A stretch of DNA of 34,660 nucleotides from an uncultured Oscillospiraceae bacterium. Its GTDB lineage: Bacteria; Bacillota; Clostridia; Oscillospirales; Oscillospiraceae. Made by a program: the position numbers and the translations under genes. The stretch lies in contig CAKTQM010000016.1 in NCBI GenBank assembly GCA_934597125.1, positions 1 through 34,660 of the forward strand, written 5' to 3'. Numbering within the stretch: the first letter of the stretch is position 1; each line of letters starts with the position of its first letter. Positions 1 through 7,973 of the stretch are shown here, one piece after another. The notes under the pieces are model-generated. The model made no database searches and was not told where the DNA came from. It saw only the letters and a program-made list of their open reading frames with translations.

Positions 1-15
1 ACGATGCCTCTATTG

Positions 16-37
16 CCGGCTGACTTCATTCAGCCGG
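16..37. repeat. Short inverted repeat at window edge
   Basis: An 8-bp perfect stem (CCGGCTGA/TCAGCCGG) with a 6-nt loop and no T-tract. It lies in the first 100 bases, where no coding frame is convincing. A GGGGC/GCCCC pair further right (about 70-94) adds more structure. It could be the end of a dispersed repeat or the tail of an untranslated region of a gene outside the window. Confidence 0.4.
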
Positions 38-103
38 AGCCTGCAAACAATTTTGCGCATAAATCTTGACGGGGCCTTGCGCGAAGCTGCCCCGCAGATA
101 ACC

Positions 104-146
104 AAAAGCGCCGCAAACCGGCAAAACCGGTTTGCGGGCGCTTTTT
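104..146. terminator. Bidirectional intrinsic terminator downstream of gnd
   Basis: The stem AAAAGCGCC-GCAAACCGG pairs across a short CAAAA loop with CCGGTTTGC-GGGCGCTTTT. A T5 run follows on the plus strand and a T4 run on the minus strand. It sits about 20 bases past the gnd stop codon, so it probably ends the leftward catabolic operon and may also serve a rightward gene outside the window. Confidence 0.8.
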
Positions 147-166
147 CATGGTGGGATCGTTATGCG

Positions 167-1621
167 TTATGCGTTATACGTGGAGGCGGAGGTGCTGTCC
201 CCCGCGCCAGTCCAGTGGGTGTGGAAATAGGTGCCCCGCGGCTGATCCACCCGTTCATAGGTGTGTGCGCCGAAGTAGTCCCGCTGCGCCTGCAGCAGAT
301 TGGCCGGCAGCCGCGTCTCCGTGTAGCCGTAAAAATAGTTCAGTGCCGAGGAGAAGGCGGGAAGCGGAATACCGGACAGGGCCGCAAAGGATACCACCTC
401 GCTCCAGGCATCTGTCAGCTTGCCGATCTCATTGCGGAAGAAGGGATCCAGCAGCAGATTACGCAGCTGCGGCTCACGGCGGTAGGCATCCTTGATCTTA
501 TCCAGAAAGATGCTGCGGATGATGCAGCCGCCCCGCCAGATCAGTGCGATCTGCCCGAGATCCAGGCTCCATCCGTAGCTGTCCGAGGCCGTCTGCATCA
601 GGGCGAAGCCCTGGGCATACGCGACGATCTTGCTGGCGTACAGAGCCTGCCGGATCTTCTCAATCAGGGCCGCCCGATCCGCAATGGCGGCGGGGCGCGT
701 TTGACGCCGGTATTGACCGGCAGCCGTCTCCCGTTCCTCCCGACGGGCGGACAGGCAGCGGGAAAACACGGCCTCGCCGATCAGCGGCACGGGAACGCCC
801 TGATTCAGCGCCTCAATAGCCGTCCACTTTCCGGTTCCCTTTTGCCCTGCCGTATCAAGAATACGATCCAGCAGCGGCTGGCCGTCCTCATCGCGGTGGC
901 GCATGATATCCGCCGTAATCTCCATCAGATAGCTCTTCAGACCCGTCTCATTCCACTGGGCGAAAGTCTGAGCCAGCTCGTCGGCGTTCATCCGCAGCCC
1001 GTCCCGCAGCAGCTGATAGGCTTCGCAGATCAATTGAATGTCGGCATACTCGATGCCGTTGTGTACCATCTTGACAAAATGCCCCGCGCCGTCGCCGCCG
1101 ATCCAGTCGCAGCAGGCAAAGCCATCATCAAGATGTGCGCAGATCTTTTGAAAAATGGGCTTTACGTGGGGCCACGCCTGTGTGGAGCCGCCCGGCATGA
1201 TGCTGGGGCCGTGCAGGGCGCCATCCTCTCCGCCGGAAATGCCCGTCCCGATATAGCGCAGGCCGTGGGCCTCCAACCGGGCGGTGCGGCGGATCGTGTC
1301 GGTGAACAGGCTGTTGCCGCCGTCGATCACGATATCCTCTTCCTCCAGCAGCGGGATCAGGGCGTCGATCATGTCATCCACGGCCTGCCCCGCCCGGATC
1401 ATCAGAAAGACGCGGCGGGGGCGCTGTAAATGCGATACCACCTCCTGCAGCGTCCGGCAGCCGATGAAATGCTTTCCCTTTCCGCGGCCCGCCAGAAAGG
1501 CTTCTGTCCGCTGGACGGAACGGTTGAATACCGCCACATGAAAGCCCTTTGACTCCATATTCAGGGCCAGATTCTCTCCCATGACCGCCAAACCGATCAC
1601 GGCAATGTCAGCCATCTGCAT
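167..1621 (-). CDS. gnd: 6-phosphogluconate dehydrogenase, decarboxylating
   Basis: It oxidises and decarboxylates 6-phosphogluconate to ribulose 5-phosphate with NAD(P)+ in the cytosol. At 484 residues it has the full family length. The N-terminal Rossmann motif reads GLAVMGENLALN, the catalytic stretch GAGHFVKMVHNGIEYAD carries the lysine and asparagine that act on the substrate, GTGKWTA follows, and the C-terminal tail ends with RGTYFHTHWTG. The ATG at 1621 is chosen because AGGA lies 8 nt before it; the upstream in-frame TTG would be only 2 nt away. It is the last gene of the leftward operon. An FGGY kinase three genes from a 6PGDH recalls the Bacillus gntK-gntZ pair, so its role here is probably gluconate use. 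The stop codon lies inside a 7-bp tandem repeat. Confidence 0.95.
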   Translation of the reverse strand: MQMADIAVIGLAVMGENLALNMESKGFHVAVFNRSVQRTEAFLAGRGKGKHFIGCRTLQEVVSHLQRPRRVFLMIRAGQAVDDMIDALIPLLEEEDIVIDGGNSLFTDTIRRTARLEAHGLRYIGTGISGGEDGALHGPSIMPGGSTQAWPHVKPIFQKICAHLDDGFACCDWIGGDGAGHFVKMVHNGIEYADIQLICEAYQLLRDGLRMNADELAQTFAQWNETGLKSYLMEITADIMRHRDEDGQPLLDRILDTAGQKGTGKWTAIEALNQGVPVPLIGEAVFSRCLSARREERETAAGQYRRQTRPAAIADRAALIEKIRQALYASKIVAYAQGFALMQTASDSYGWSLDLGQIALIWRGGCIIRSIFLDKIKDAYRREPQLRNLLLDPFFRNEIGKLTDAWSEVVSFAALSGIPLPAFSSALNYFYGYTETRLPANLLQAQRDYFGAHTYERVDQPRGTYFHTHWTGAGDSTSASTYNA

Positions 1622-1696
1622 AGACAATTTCCTTTCCGCTTGAGAGCCGGTCAGCCTGACCGCTCCCGAAGCTGTGTCGTATTCTCGTTGAAACGG

Positions 1697-2425
1697 TCAC
1701 TTGAGGGTGGAAATGTCCACCTTGCGTGCCGCCATCAGCTCCTCAAAGCTCTGCGCCGCGCGCATCCGCTGCTGATAGCCCGCCTCATATTCGCACAGGA
1801 TCCTGCATCGGGCGGCAACCTCCTCCAGATACCTGGCGGGGAATTTGACGGCGCCGGACACGTCCATATGAATGATATCACCGGGCATAACGTCCATCTG
1901 CCCCACAGTGACAGGCACGTCCACCGCGGAGACGATCATGTCGCCGTGGGCGGGGGACAGGCCCGCCGTCATGCATACCACGCCGGTCTCGTCCAGCTCC
2001 ACCACATCGCGGCCCTGGCCGTTGGTGATGCAGCCCACAACGCCCAGTGTCTTGGCGGCGGTCATGATGTTGCCGCCGATGGTGGCGGCGCGGTTTTTCA
2101 GCGCCTCAGGCAGCTGCACCTCGATCACGGCGATGGTGGGGGAGGGCGTCCGGCTGATGCTCTTCAAAAAGTCATTCATGGTCAGCCCCTGAAAACCGGG
2201 GTTGGGCAGCGTCTGGATGCAGGTGGCCGCAAAGCCCACCCGTGCCCCTTTCTGGGGGAACAGGTTTTGCAGGGTGTTATCCGTGTACCAGTTGACAGAC
2301 CAGGGGTCATAAATACCGATGCAGTACTTTTCCCGCTTGGGATAGCCGGCCACCACGTTGGCAATGGTGCCGCTGTCATACTGCTCCAATTCCTTCATCA
2401 GCTGAAGGGTTTTCTGCATATCCAT
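1697..2425 (-). CDS. RraA-family protein (HMG/CHA aldolase-like)
   Basis: A 242-residue protein of the RraA/dimethylmenaquinone-methyltransferase-like fold. The family includes 4-hydroxy-4-methyl-2-oxoglutarate/oxaloacetate aldolases and decarboxylases as well as the RNase E regulator RraA. The hallmark segment GGNIMTAAKTLGVVGCITNG followed by QGRDVVEL matches the family loop that holds the metal and substrate. Later MPGDIIHMDVSGAVKFP matches the usual VxPGD-I-D-DGVV region. The start is fixed by AAGGAG six nt before the ATG. It sits 24 nt after the FGGY kinase and 75 nt before gnd on the same strand. In sugar-acid operons such proteins may cleave or decarboxylate oxo-acids. The exact reaction is unknown, and a true RraA role is unlikely in this setting. 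Confidence 0.8.
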   Translation of the reverse strand: MDMQKTLQLMKELEQYDSGTIANVVAGYPKREKYCIGIYDPWSVNWYTDNTLQNLFPQKGARVGFAATCIQTLPNPGFQGLTMNDFLKSISRTPSPTIAVIEVQLPEALKNRAATIGGNIMTAAKTLGVVGCITNGQGRDVVELDETGVVCMTAGLSPAHGDMIVSAVDVPVTVGQMDVMPGDIIHMDVSGAVKFPARYLEEVAARCRILCEYEAGYQQRMRAAQSFEELMAARKVDISTLK

Positions 2426-2449
2426 GGCGTACTCCTTATTTTTGTGAAA

Positions 2450-3874
2450 TTATTTGTTCTTTTCGTAAATGTCCAGATAGCGGGCGAAGCGCTTCTGGTA
2501 ATGGGCGTGACGCTCCATGTCGGGCTGGATGACCCGCACCGTGGAGAGGGGAAGGTGATAGTCCACCGCTGACTTTACGCCGCCGCACTGCTCAAAGGCC
2601 AGACAGGCCGCACCCACGGTGGCGATCTGGGCAAAGGTATTGGTAGTCATGGCGTGCCCGAAAATGTCCGCCACCATCTGCGCCCATTTGGCGGAATTCA
2701 AAACGCCGCCGGAAAGATGGATCTCCTCCGGCGTGCCGCCGGCGGAGGAGAGAATATCATAATTCTGATACAGATTGAATACGATCCCCTCCAAAATGGC
2801 GGTATAGAGATCCGCCGGCGTGTGCTGATCCTTTACGTCAAAGAAGCCGCCGGCGCGCTCATCCTGCCAGCCCGGGCAGCGTTCACCGAACAGGAACGGC
2901 AGAAAGATGGGGGCGTCCTCCTGAGGAATACGGATCATCTCCTCCAGATCGGCATAGCTGCGGTCGGGAAGATAGCCGCGGCGGAACCAGTCCACGCAAT
3001 TGGTAGCGCCGGAGATCGTGGCGCCGCACAGATACTTGTCCAGCGTGTTATAGCACCACGTGCCCATCCGCTCCGGCAGGATAGGGTGGTCGCTGGTGAC
3101 ACGCATCGCACCGCTGGTTCCGATGGAGACCGTCATTTTCCCCGCGCCGATCATGCCCGCGCCCAGCTGATTGAGGGCGCCGTCCATCATGGGGACGGAT
3201 ACGGGGATCCCGGCCTTTACCTGCAGCCGCTGGGCCGCCTCCGCACGCAGCGGCGCGGCGTAGTGGTTGGAACGGATCGGGAAGAACTGGCTGGTGGCAA
3301 TGCCGGAAAATTCCGCGATGGCCTCACTCCACACCAGCGTGGAGATGTTGGCGAAGCCGGAGGTAGTGGCGACAGACTCGGATTCCGCCCGCTCGCCGGT
3401 CAGATAATAGAAAATGTAGCTGCCCTCGGAAACGATATAGCTGGAATCCACCGGCAGATCCGTCGTCTCGCGCAGGTACATGCTGCGGTAAAGCGGATAG
3501 ATGGTGTGCACCATGCAGCCGCTCTCCTGATACAGCTTTCGGGTCAGCGCGTGATCGGCGCGGATCGCCCGGGTCAGTTCCGTGCCGTGGTTATACGTCC
3601 AGGTATAGGCTGGCGAGATGGGCGCGAGCGCACTGTCCAAAAACAGGGAGGAGTGTCCGGTACAGACACATCCGATGGCCTGGATATCGTGCCCTGCCGC
3701 AACGCTTCCGCCCATCTCCAGCAGCGTGTCGATCACGCGGTGGATATCATGCTCCGCCGTTGTGAGCACGTCGGTGGCAAAGGGCTTGCTGCGGGAGTCC
3801 ACGATGCCTTTTTCCAGGTCGAATACGGTGGCCTTTGCGGACACCGTGCTGGCTTCCAACACCAATATCTCCAT
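2450..3874 (-). CDS. FGGY-family carbohydrate kinase (gluconokinase/xylulokinase-like)
   Basis: An ATP-dependent sugar or sugar-acid kinase of 474 residues, a typical FGGY length with two actin-like domains. The N-terminal phosphate loop reads MEILVLEASTVSAKATVFD, with glutamate where most FGGY enzymes have the aspartate of the IDxGT motif. The second domain keeps VPMMDGALNQLGAGM, whose Asp is the expected catalytic base, and LSGGVLNSAKWAQMVADIFG near the C-terminus. The start was moved to the ATG preceded by AGGAGG, because the longer open frame runs back into the upstream dehydrogenase. It lies 17 nt after that dehydrogenase and in the same operon as gnd, so gluconate is the best guess for the substrate; a related aldonate or ketose is possible. 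Confidence 0.88.
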   Translation of the reverse strand: MEILVLEASTVSAKATVFDLEKGIVDSRSKPFATDVLTTAEHDIHRVIDTLLEMGGSVAAGHDIQAIGCVCTGHSSLFLDSALAPISPAYTWTYNHGTELTRAIRADHALTRKLYQESGCMVHTIYPLYRSMYLRETTDLPVDSSYIVSEGSYIFYYLTGERAESESVATTSGFANISTLVWSEAIAEFSGIATSQFFPIRSNHYAAPLRAEAAQRLQVKAGIPVSVPMMDGALNQLGAGMIGAGKMTVSIGTSGAMRVTSDHPILPERMGTWCYNTLDKYLCGATISGATNCVDWFRRGYLPDRSYADLEEMIRIPQEDAPIFLPFLFGERCPGWQDERAGGFFDVKDQHTPADLYTAILEGIVFNLYQNYDILSSAGGTPEEIHLSGGVLNSAKWAQMVADIFGHAMTTNTFAQIATVGAACLAFEQCGGVKSAVDYHLPLSTVRVIQPDMERHAHYQKRFARYLDIYEKNK

Positions 3875-3891
3875 AGTGGTCGAGCCTCCTG

Positions 3892-4848
3892 TCAAAGCTG
3901 GGGCGTGTTCACCGGATACTTGGGGCTTCTTCCGCAGAGCACGTCGTCGATGGACTCGGCCGCCAGCATGCACATCAGGTCGCTGGCCTCGTGGGTCAGT
4001 CCGCCGCAGTGGGGCGAGGCGATGAAGTTGGGCAGATGCAAAAGTTTGTTGTCCGGCGAAACGGGCTCCTGAACAAAGGTGTCCGCGCCGCAGCCGGCGA
4101 TCACGCCGTTGGTCAGCGCTTCATAAAGGTCATCCTCGTTGACGATGCTGCCCCGATCCACGTTGATCAGCAGGGCGCCGGGCTTCATCTTCGCCAGGGT
4201 GTCCGCGTTGATCAGATTCTTCGTTTCCGGCGTGACGGGAACGTGTACGGTGACGATATCGGAGTTTGCCAGCAGCTCCTCCAGCGATACCATCTCCACA
4301 TAGTCGGCCACCAGCTGGGCGGGGACGTATTCGTCGTGGGCCAGTACCTTCATGCCAAAGCCGTTGGCCGCGATGCTGGCCACCTCGCGGCCGATGTTGC
4401 CCAGGCCGATAATGCCGATGGTTTTGTGAAACAGCTCCGTGTTCACCTGGCGGTTCCGGATCTCCCAGTCTCCGGACTTGCAGGCCTCAAACTTGGGCAG
4501 AACGCCCTTGCACAGAGCCAGCATCAGCGCGAAGGTATGCTCGGCCACGGCGCGCATATTGGCGTTTTTGGCGATGGTGACATACACGCCGTTTTCCGTC
4601 GCGGCGTCAACGTCAATGGACTCGTAGCCCACGCCGAAGCGGGCAATGACCTTCAGCCGTTCGCCGCCCGCCTCGATGACGCGCCGCGTAAAGGGCGCGG
4701 TGCGGGCCAGAACCGCATCGGCGCCGGCAATCTCGCGCACCATGGTCTCCTCGTCATACTTGTTTCCGATGCGCAATTCATAGCCCTTTTCACGCAGGTA
4801 CTGCTTTCCGCACTCGGGCACATCGCGGGGGATATACACACACTTCAT
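3892..4848 (-). CDS. D-isomer-specific 2-hydroxyacid dehydrogenase
   Basis: An NAD(P)H-dependent oxidoreductase of the phosphoglycerate dehydrogenase/GhrB family, 318 residues. The Rossmann motif GLGNIGREV is near residue 148. The catalytic triad is present as Arg232 (NVDRGSIV), Glu261 (TFVQEPV) and His280 (ASPHCGG). Because it is the first gene of an operon with an FGGY kinase and 6-phosphogluconate dehydrogenase, and has no ACT or ASB regulatory domain, it is more likely a 2-ketogluconate, glyoxylate or hydroxypyruvate reductase than the serine-pathway SerA. Two RGS residues follow an unusual Asp (VDRG, where TARG or ASRG is common). A sigma-A promoter lies about 75 nt upstream. Confidence 0.88.
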   Translation of the reverse strand: MKCVYIPRDVPECGKQYLREKGYELRIGNKYDEETMVREIAGADAVLARTAPFTRRVIEAGGERLKVIARFGVGYESIDVDAATENGVYVTIAKNANMRAVAEHTFALMLALCKGVLPKFEACKSGDWEIRNRQVNTELFHKTIGIIGLGNIGREVASIAANGFGMKVLAHDEYVPAQLVADYVEMVSLEELLANSDIVTVHVPVTPETKNLINADTLAKMKPGALLINVDRGSIVNEDDLYEALTNGVIAGCGADTFVQEPVSPDNKLLHLPNFIASPHCGGLTHEASDLMCMLAAESIDDVLCGRSPKYPVNTPQL

Positions 4849-4921
4849 TCTTCGTCATCCTTTCTGCTTGTTAGTAGCTACTTTGTATAATAGGGACGCT
4901 ATTGCGTGTTTGACCGGACTT

Positions 4922-4950
4922 ATTATAGCATGACAAGAAAATAAATTCAA
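4922..4950 (-). promoter_or_regulatory. Sigma-A promoter of the leftward gluconate-type operon
   Basis: On the minus strand TTGAAT is followed by a 17-nt spacer and TATAAT. The spacer ends in TGC, giving an extended -10. It drives the dehydrogenase, kinase, RraA-like and gnd genes. The AT-rich flank further from the gene (4950-4990) contains TGACATGTAACA-type words that could bind a regulator, but no clean dyad is visible. Confidence 0.8.
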
Positions 4951-5009
4951 CGTTGTTTGACATGTAACATTTCACAAAACGCGGCTGTGTTTGTTGGAAA
5001 ATGTGTGCA

Positions 5010-5038
5010 TTGACTATTTCGACCCGCTATGAAAAAAT
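5010..5038 (+). promoter_or_regulatory. Possible promoter of the rightward kinase gene
   Basis: TTGACT, a 17-nt spacer and AAAAAT in an AT-rich stretch about 55 nt before the DUF1537 gene. The -35 is good but the -10 matches only four of six bases. The whole 243-base divergent region 4849-5091 otherwise holds only the leftward promoter. Confidence 0.35.
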
Positions 5039-5091
5039 AATACCATAACGTGGTTTTTCAGACCGGATCAGACCCGCAACAGGAGGCAGCT

Positions 5092-6543
5092 ATGCAGCAG
5101 AACAACACCATACTTTCCGCGGATACATTGAAAATGTACCCCGTCCCTGACGCCGGAGCCGTTGACGCCTTATGGAAGGACGCGGTAAGCACCCTTGGCA
5201 GAAAGATCGTCGTGCTGGATGATGACCCCACCGGCATCCAGACGGTGCATGGCGTATCCGTCTATACCAACTGGCAGTTGGAGAGCGTCCTGGCGGGGTT
5301 CCGTGAGGAGCGTCCCCTCTTTTTCATCCTGACCAATTCCCGCGCCATGTCCCGTGAGGAGACCGCGCGGATCCATGCGGAGATTGCGCGGAATATTGCG
5401 CAGGCCGCCGCGCTGACCGGAAAGGATTATCTGCTGGTCAGCCGGGGGGATTCCACCCTGCGGGGTCATTATCCGCTGGAGACAGCCACCCTGCGTGATA
5501 CCATTGAGGCTTGCTCCTCCCGCCGCTTTGACGGGGAGATCATCATGCCGTTTTTCCGGGAGGGAGGTCGCTTCACGCTGAACGATATTCATTATGTGCG
5601 GGAAGGGGATGACCTCATTCCCGCGGCACAGACGGAATTTGCCGGCGACAAGACCTTCGGATTTTCCCAGTCCCATCTGGGCCGGTGGTGTCAGGAGAAG
5701 ACACAGGGGGCCTATCAGGCGGAGGACATGTGTTATATTTCCCTGGACAGCCTTCGGGCGCTGGACGTGGAGGGCATCGCGGCGCGGCTGACACAGGTTT
5801 CCGGCTTTCAAAAGGTGATCGTCAATGCCATTGACGACTGTGACGCCAAGGTGTTTGTGGCCGCCTGCGCCAAAGCCCTTCATGCGGGGCGGGAATTCCT
5901 GTTCCGTTCCGCCGCCTCGCTGGTAAAGGCTCTGGGAGGCATCGCGGATCGTCCGCTGCTGCAGACGGCTGAACTGGTGGCGCCCGACGATCCCTACGGC
6001 GGTCTGGTGGTGATCGGCTCCCATGTCAACAAAACCTCGCAGCAGCTGGCGTACCTGCAGGAGCATCTGCCGGCGCTGCACTATATTGTATTCGACCAGC
6101 ACCGCGTTTTGGAGAAAGGCGGCCTGGCGGCGGAGACTGCCACGGTGGCAAGGCTGGTGGACAAGTGTATCCAGAGCGGAGAGACTGCTGTGGTGTATAC
6201 CCGACGTGAGCGCATCGACCTGAGCACAACGGATGGAGAGGCACAGCTGGATCTGGCGGTGCAGATCTCTGACGCTGTCACGGATGTGGTGGCGCAGCTC
6301 ACCTGCAAGCCCGCCTTTATTCTGGCAAAGGGCGGGATTACCTCCAGCGAGATCGGGACAAAGGCCCTTCGGGTAAAGCGGGCGCTGGTTCTGGGGCAGA
6401 TCCAGCCGGGGATCCCGGTTTGGCTCACGGATGAGGACAGCCGTTTCCCCCATATGCCTTACGTGATCTTTCCGGGGAATGTGGGTGCTGTGTCCATCCT
6501 TTCCCAGGCGGTATCCATTTTGCAGCAGGGAAGAAGCTGTTGA
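5092..6543 (+). CDS. Four-carbon acid sugar kinase family protein (DUF1537; OtnK/DtnK-like)
   Basis: A kinase of the two-domain DUF1537 family, which phosphorylates threonate, erythronate or 3-oxo-tetronate at C4. It has 483 residues against about 420-480 for the family. The N-terminal substrate domain shows DDDPTGIQT at residues 43-51 and later the phrase LLVSRGDSTLRGHYPLE. The C-terminal nucleotide-binding domain shows LAKGGITSSEIG near residues 411-422 and FPGNVG close to the end. The ATG preceded by AGGAGG at five nt was chosen over an upstream GTG. No OtnC-type class II aldolase or PdxA homologue is in the window, so the usual partner is missing; the RraA-like or HpcH-like proteins could act instead, but that is inference. 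Confidence 0.87.
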   Translation: MQQNNTILSADTLKMYPVPDAGAVDALWKDAVSTLGRKIVVLDDDPTGIQTVHGVSVYTNWQLESVLAGFREERPLFFILTNSRAMSREETARIHAEIARNIAQAAALTGKDYLLVSRGDSTLRGHYPLETATLRDTIEACSSRRFDGEIIMPFFREGGRFTLNDIHYVREGDDLIPAAQTEFAGDKTFGFSQSHLGRWCQEKTQGAYQAEDMCYISLDSLRALDVEGIAARLTQVSGFQKVIVNAIDDCDAKVFVAACAKALHAGREFLFRSAASLVKALGGIADRPLLQTAELVAPDDPYGGLVVIGSHVNKTSQQLAYLQEHLPALHYIVFDQHRVLEKGGLAAETATVARLVDKCIQSGETAVVYTRRERIDLSTTDGEAQLDLAVQISDAVTDVVAQLTCKPAFILAKGGITSSEIGTKALRVKRALVLGQIQPGIPVWLTDEDSRFPHMPYVIFPGNVGAVSILSQAVSILQQGRSC

Positions 6544-6647
6544 ATATTTCCGGGGAAAAAACGCGAAAAGGGCATAAAACCGCCATTCCTGCCACTTTTT
6601 GTAAGAAATGTAAAAAATTGGCGTTCTTTTTTGGTAAACGACACACT

Positions 6648-6676
6648 TTGCAAATTGCATTTCGCTGTGGTATAAT
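6648..6676 (+). promoter_or_regulatory. Sigma-A promoter of the ABC transporter operon
   Basis: TTGCAA, a 17-nt spacer and a perfect TATAAT, 50 nt before the binding-protein start. The importer can therefore be transcribed independently of the kinase upstream. Confidence 0.8.
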
Positions 6677-6728
6677 GTCAGACAACAGCCGAAGAAATGA
6701 TTCGGTAGTACAAATTAGGAGGTATACT

Positions 6729-7778
6729 ATGAAAAAGTTTATTGCGCTTCTTCTGGCTCTGGTCATGTGCCTGGCACTGGTGGCCTGCGGCGGCACTCCC
6801 GCCAATGATGAGCAGAACACCGAGGAGAACACCGGCAGCTGGAAGATCGGCTTCTCCAACTCCCAGGTGGGCAACTCCTGGAGACAGCAGATGGTGGCCG
6901 AGTTTGAGTCCAGAGCCGAAGAGCTGGTGGCCGACGGCACCATCGCCAGCTATGTGGCGCTGAACGCCGACGGCGATCAGGCCCAGCAGATCGACGATAT
7001 CCGTTCCCTGATCACCCAGGGCTGCAATGCCATTCTGGTGGACTGCATCACCACCGACGGCCTGAACGACGTGATCGAAGAGGCCTATGACGAGGGCATC
7101 GTTGTCATCACCTTCGATAACAACTGCTCCACCGATAAGGTCACCCGCAAGATCTCCTGCGATAACTATGTCTACGGCACCCAGTGCGGCGAGTGGCTGG
7201 GCCAGCAGGTGGAAGACGGCGCCAAGATCCTGGTGCTGGACGGCACGGCTGGCGCCGATGCCAACGAGCAGCGTCACGCCGGCATGATCGACGGCCTGAA
7301 CAAGTACTGCAAGGACGCCGAGATCCTGACCGTCCTGAACTGCGATTGGGACTATGCCACCGCCAAGGTCGCCGTTGAGCAGGCCCTGTCCGCTTATCCC
7401 CAGATCGACGGCGTGCTGTCCCAGGGCGGCGCCATGACCCAGGGCGCCATCGACGCCTTTGCCGCCGCTGGCCGCGAGTTCTGCCCCATGACCGGCGAAG
7501 CCTCCAACGGCTTTATCCGCTCCTGGCTGGCGCACAAGGATGAGGGCCTGACCTGCATGGCCGGCCAGAACCCCTGCGCCCTCAGCGCCATCGCGCTGGA
7601 TCAGGCGGTCGCCGCTCTGAACGGCACCACCTATGACGATATCAACGATATCATGGAATTCGGCATCATCGACGAGAGCAACGTCATGGACTTCTATCGT
7701 GAAGACCTGTCCGACTCCTTCTGGTGCGGCGACACCTACCTGTCCGATGAGACCCTGAAGGAAATGTTCGGTCTGTAA
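6729..7778 (+). CDS. Sugar ABC transporter substrate-binding lipoprotein (Peripla_BP_4, ribose/galactose type)
   Basis: A surface-anchored solute receptor of 349 residues. The first 19 residues form a lipoprotein signal peptide (MKKFIALLLALVMCLALVA) with the lipobox cysteine at position 20 (LVAC), followed by a polar linker. The mature part is a type-1 periplasmic-binding fold, shown by KIGFSNSQVGNSWRQQM, DQAQQIDDIRSLITQGCNAI, and VVITFDNN. AGGAGG lies six nt before the ATG; a longer upstream frame covering the promoter is rejected. It heads the importer operon, and a large hairpin lies just past its stop, as is common where the receptor must outnumber the membrane subunits. It is unusually cysteine-rich. 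The ligand is not predictable, but the neighbours suggest a sugar acid or lactone. Confidence 0.93.
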   Translation: MKKFIALLLALVMCLALVACGGTPANDEQNTEENTGSWKIGFSNSQVGNSWRQQMVAEFESRAEELVADGTIASYVALNADGDQAQQIDDIRSLITQGCNAILVDCITTDGLNDVIEEAYDEGIVVITFDNNCSTDKVTRKISCDNYVYGTQCGEWLGQQVEDGAKILVLDGTAGADANEQRHAGMIDGLNKYCKDAEILTVLNCDWDYATAKVAVEQALSAYPQIDGVLSQGGAMTQGAIDAFAAAGREFCPMTGEASNGFIRSWLAHKDEGLTCMAGQNPCALSAIALDQAVAALNGTTYDDINDIMEFGIIDESNVMDFYREDLSDSFWCGDTYLSDETLKEMFGL

Positions 7779-7827
7779 TTTCTCTTCAAGTTTTTCTGCA
7801 AACCTCTCTCTGCAATTCCCTCTGCAA

Positions 7828-7866
7828 GCATAGTGCGTGGTGCCCTTTCCGCGCCACGCACTATGC
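7828..7866 (+). terminator. Intercistronic hairpin between binding protein and ATPase
   Basis: A perfect 13-bp stem (GCATAGTGCGTGG/CCACGCACTATGC) with a 13-nt loop and only a short TTT afterwards. It probably acts as a partial terminator or 3'-end stabiliser that lowers expression of the ATPase and permeases relative to the binding protein. The rest of the 195-base gap (7779-7973) has three TCTGCAA words before the hairpin and nothing else clear. Confidence 0.65.
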
Positions 7867-7973
7867 GCTTTCTGACAGTATGCGGCGCACAAGATCACAG
7901 AAGCTTTATGCGGCTGCAGATCCTGTGTGCTGCCTTCACTTCTCAAATCTCTACAGAAAAGGAAGGTGCTCTT

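Noticed and set aside
53..1429. Long plus-strand open frame opposite gnd
   Set aside because: It has no start signals and begins inside the terminator region; the reverse strand encodes full-length 6PGDH.
4950..4990. Operator upstream of the leftward operon (TGACATGTAACA words)
   Set aside because: Only partial symmetry and no match to the dyads at the GntR promoter.
7795..7827. Three TCTGCAA direct repeats before the intercistronic hairpin
   Set aside because: Short words at unequal spacing in a pyrimidine-rich stretch; may be chance.
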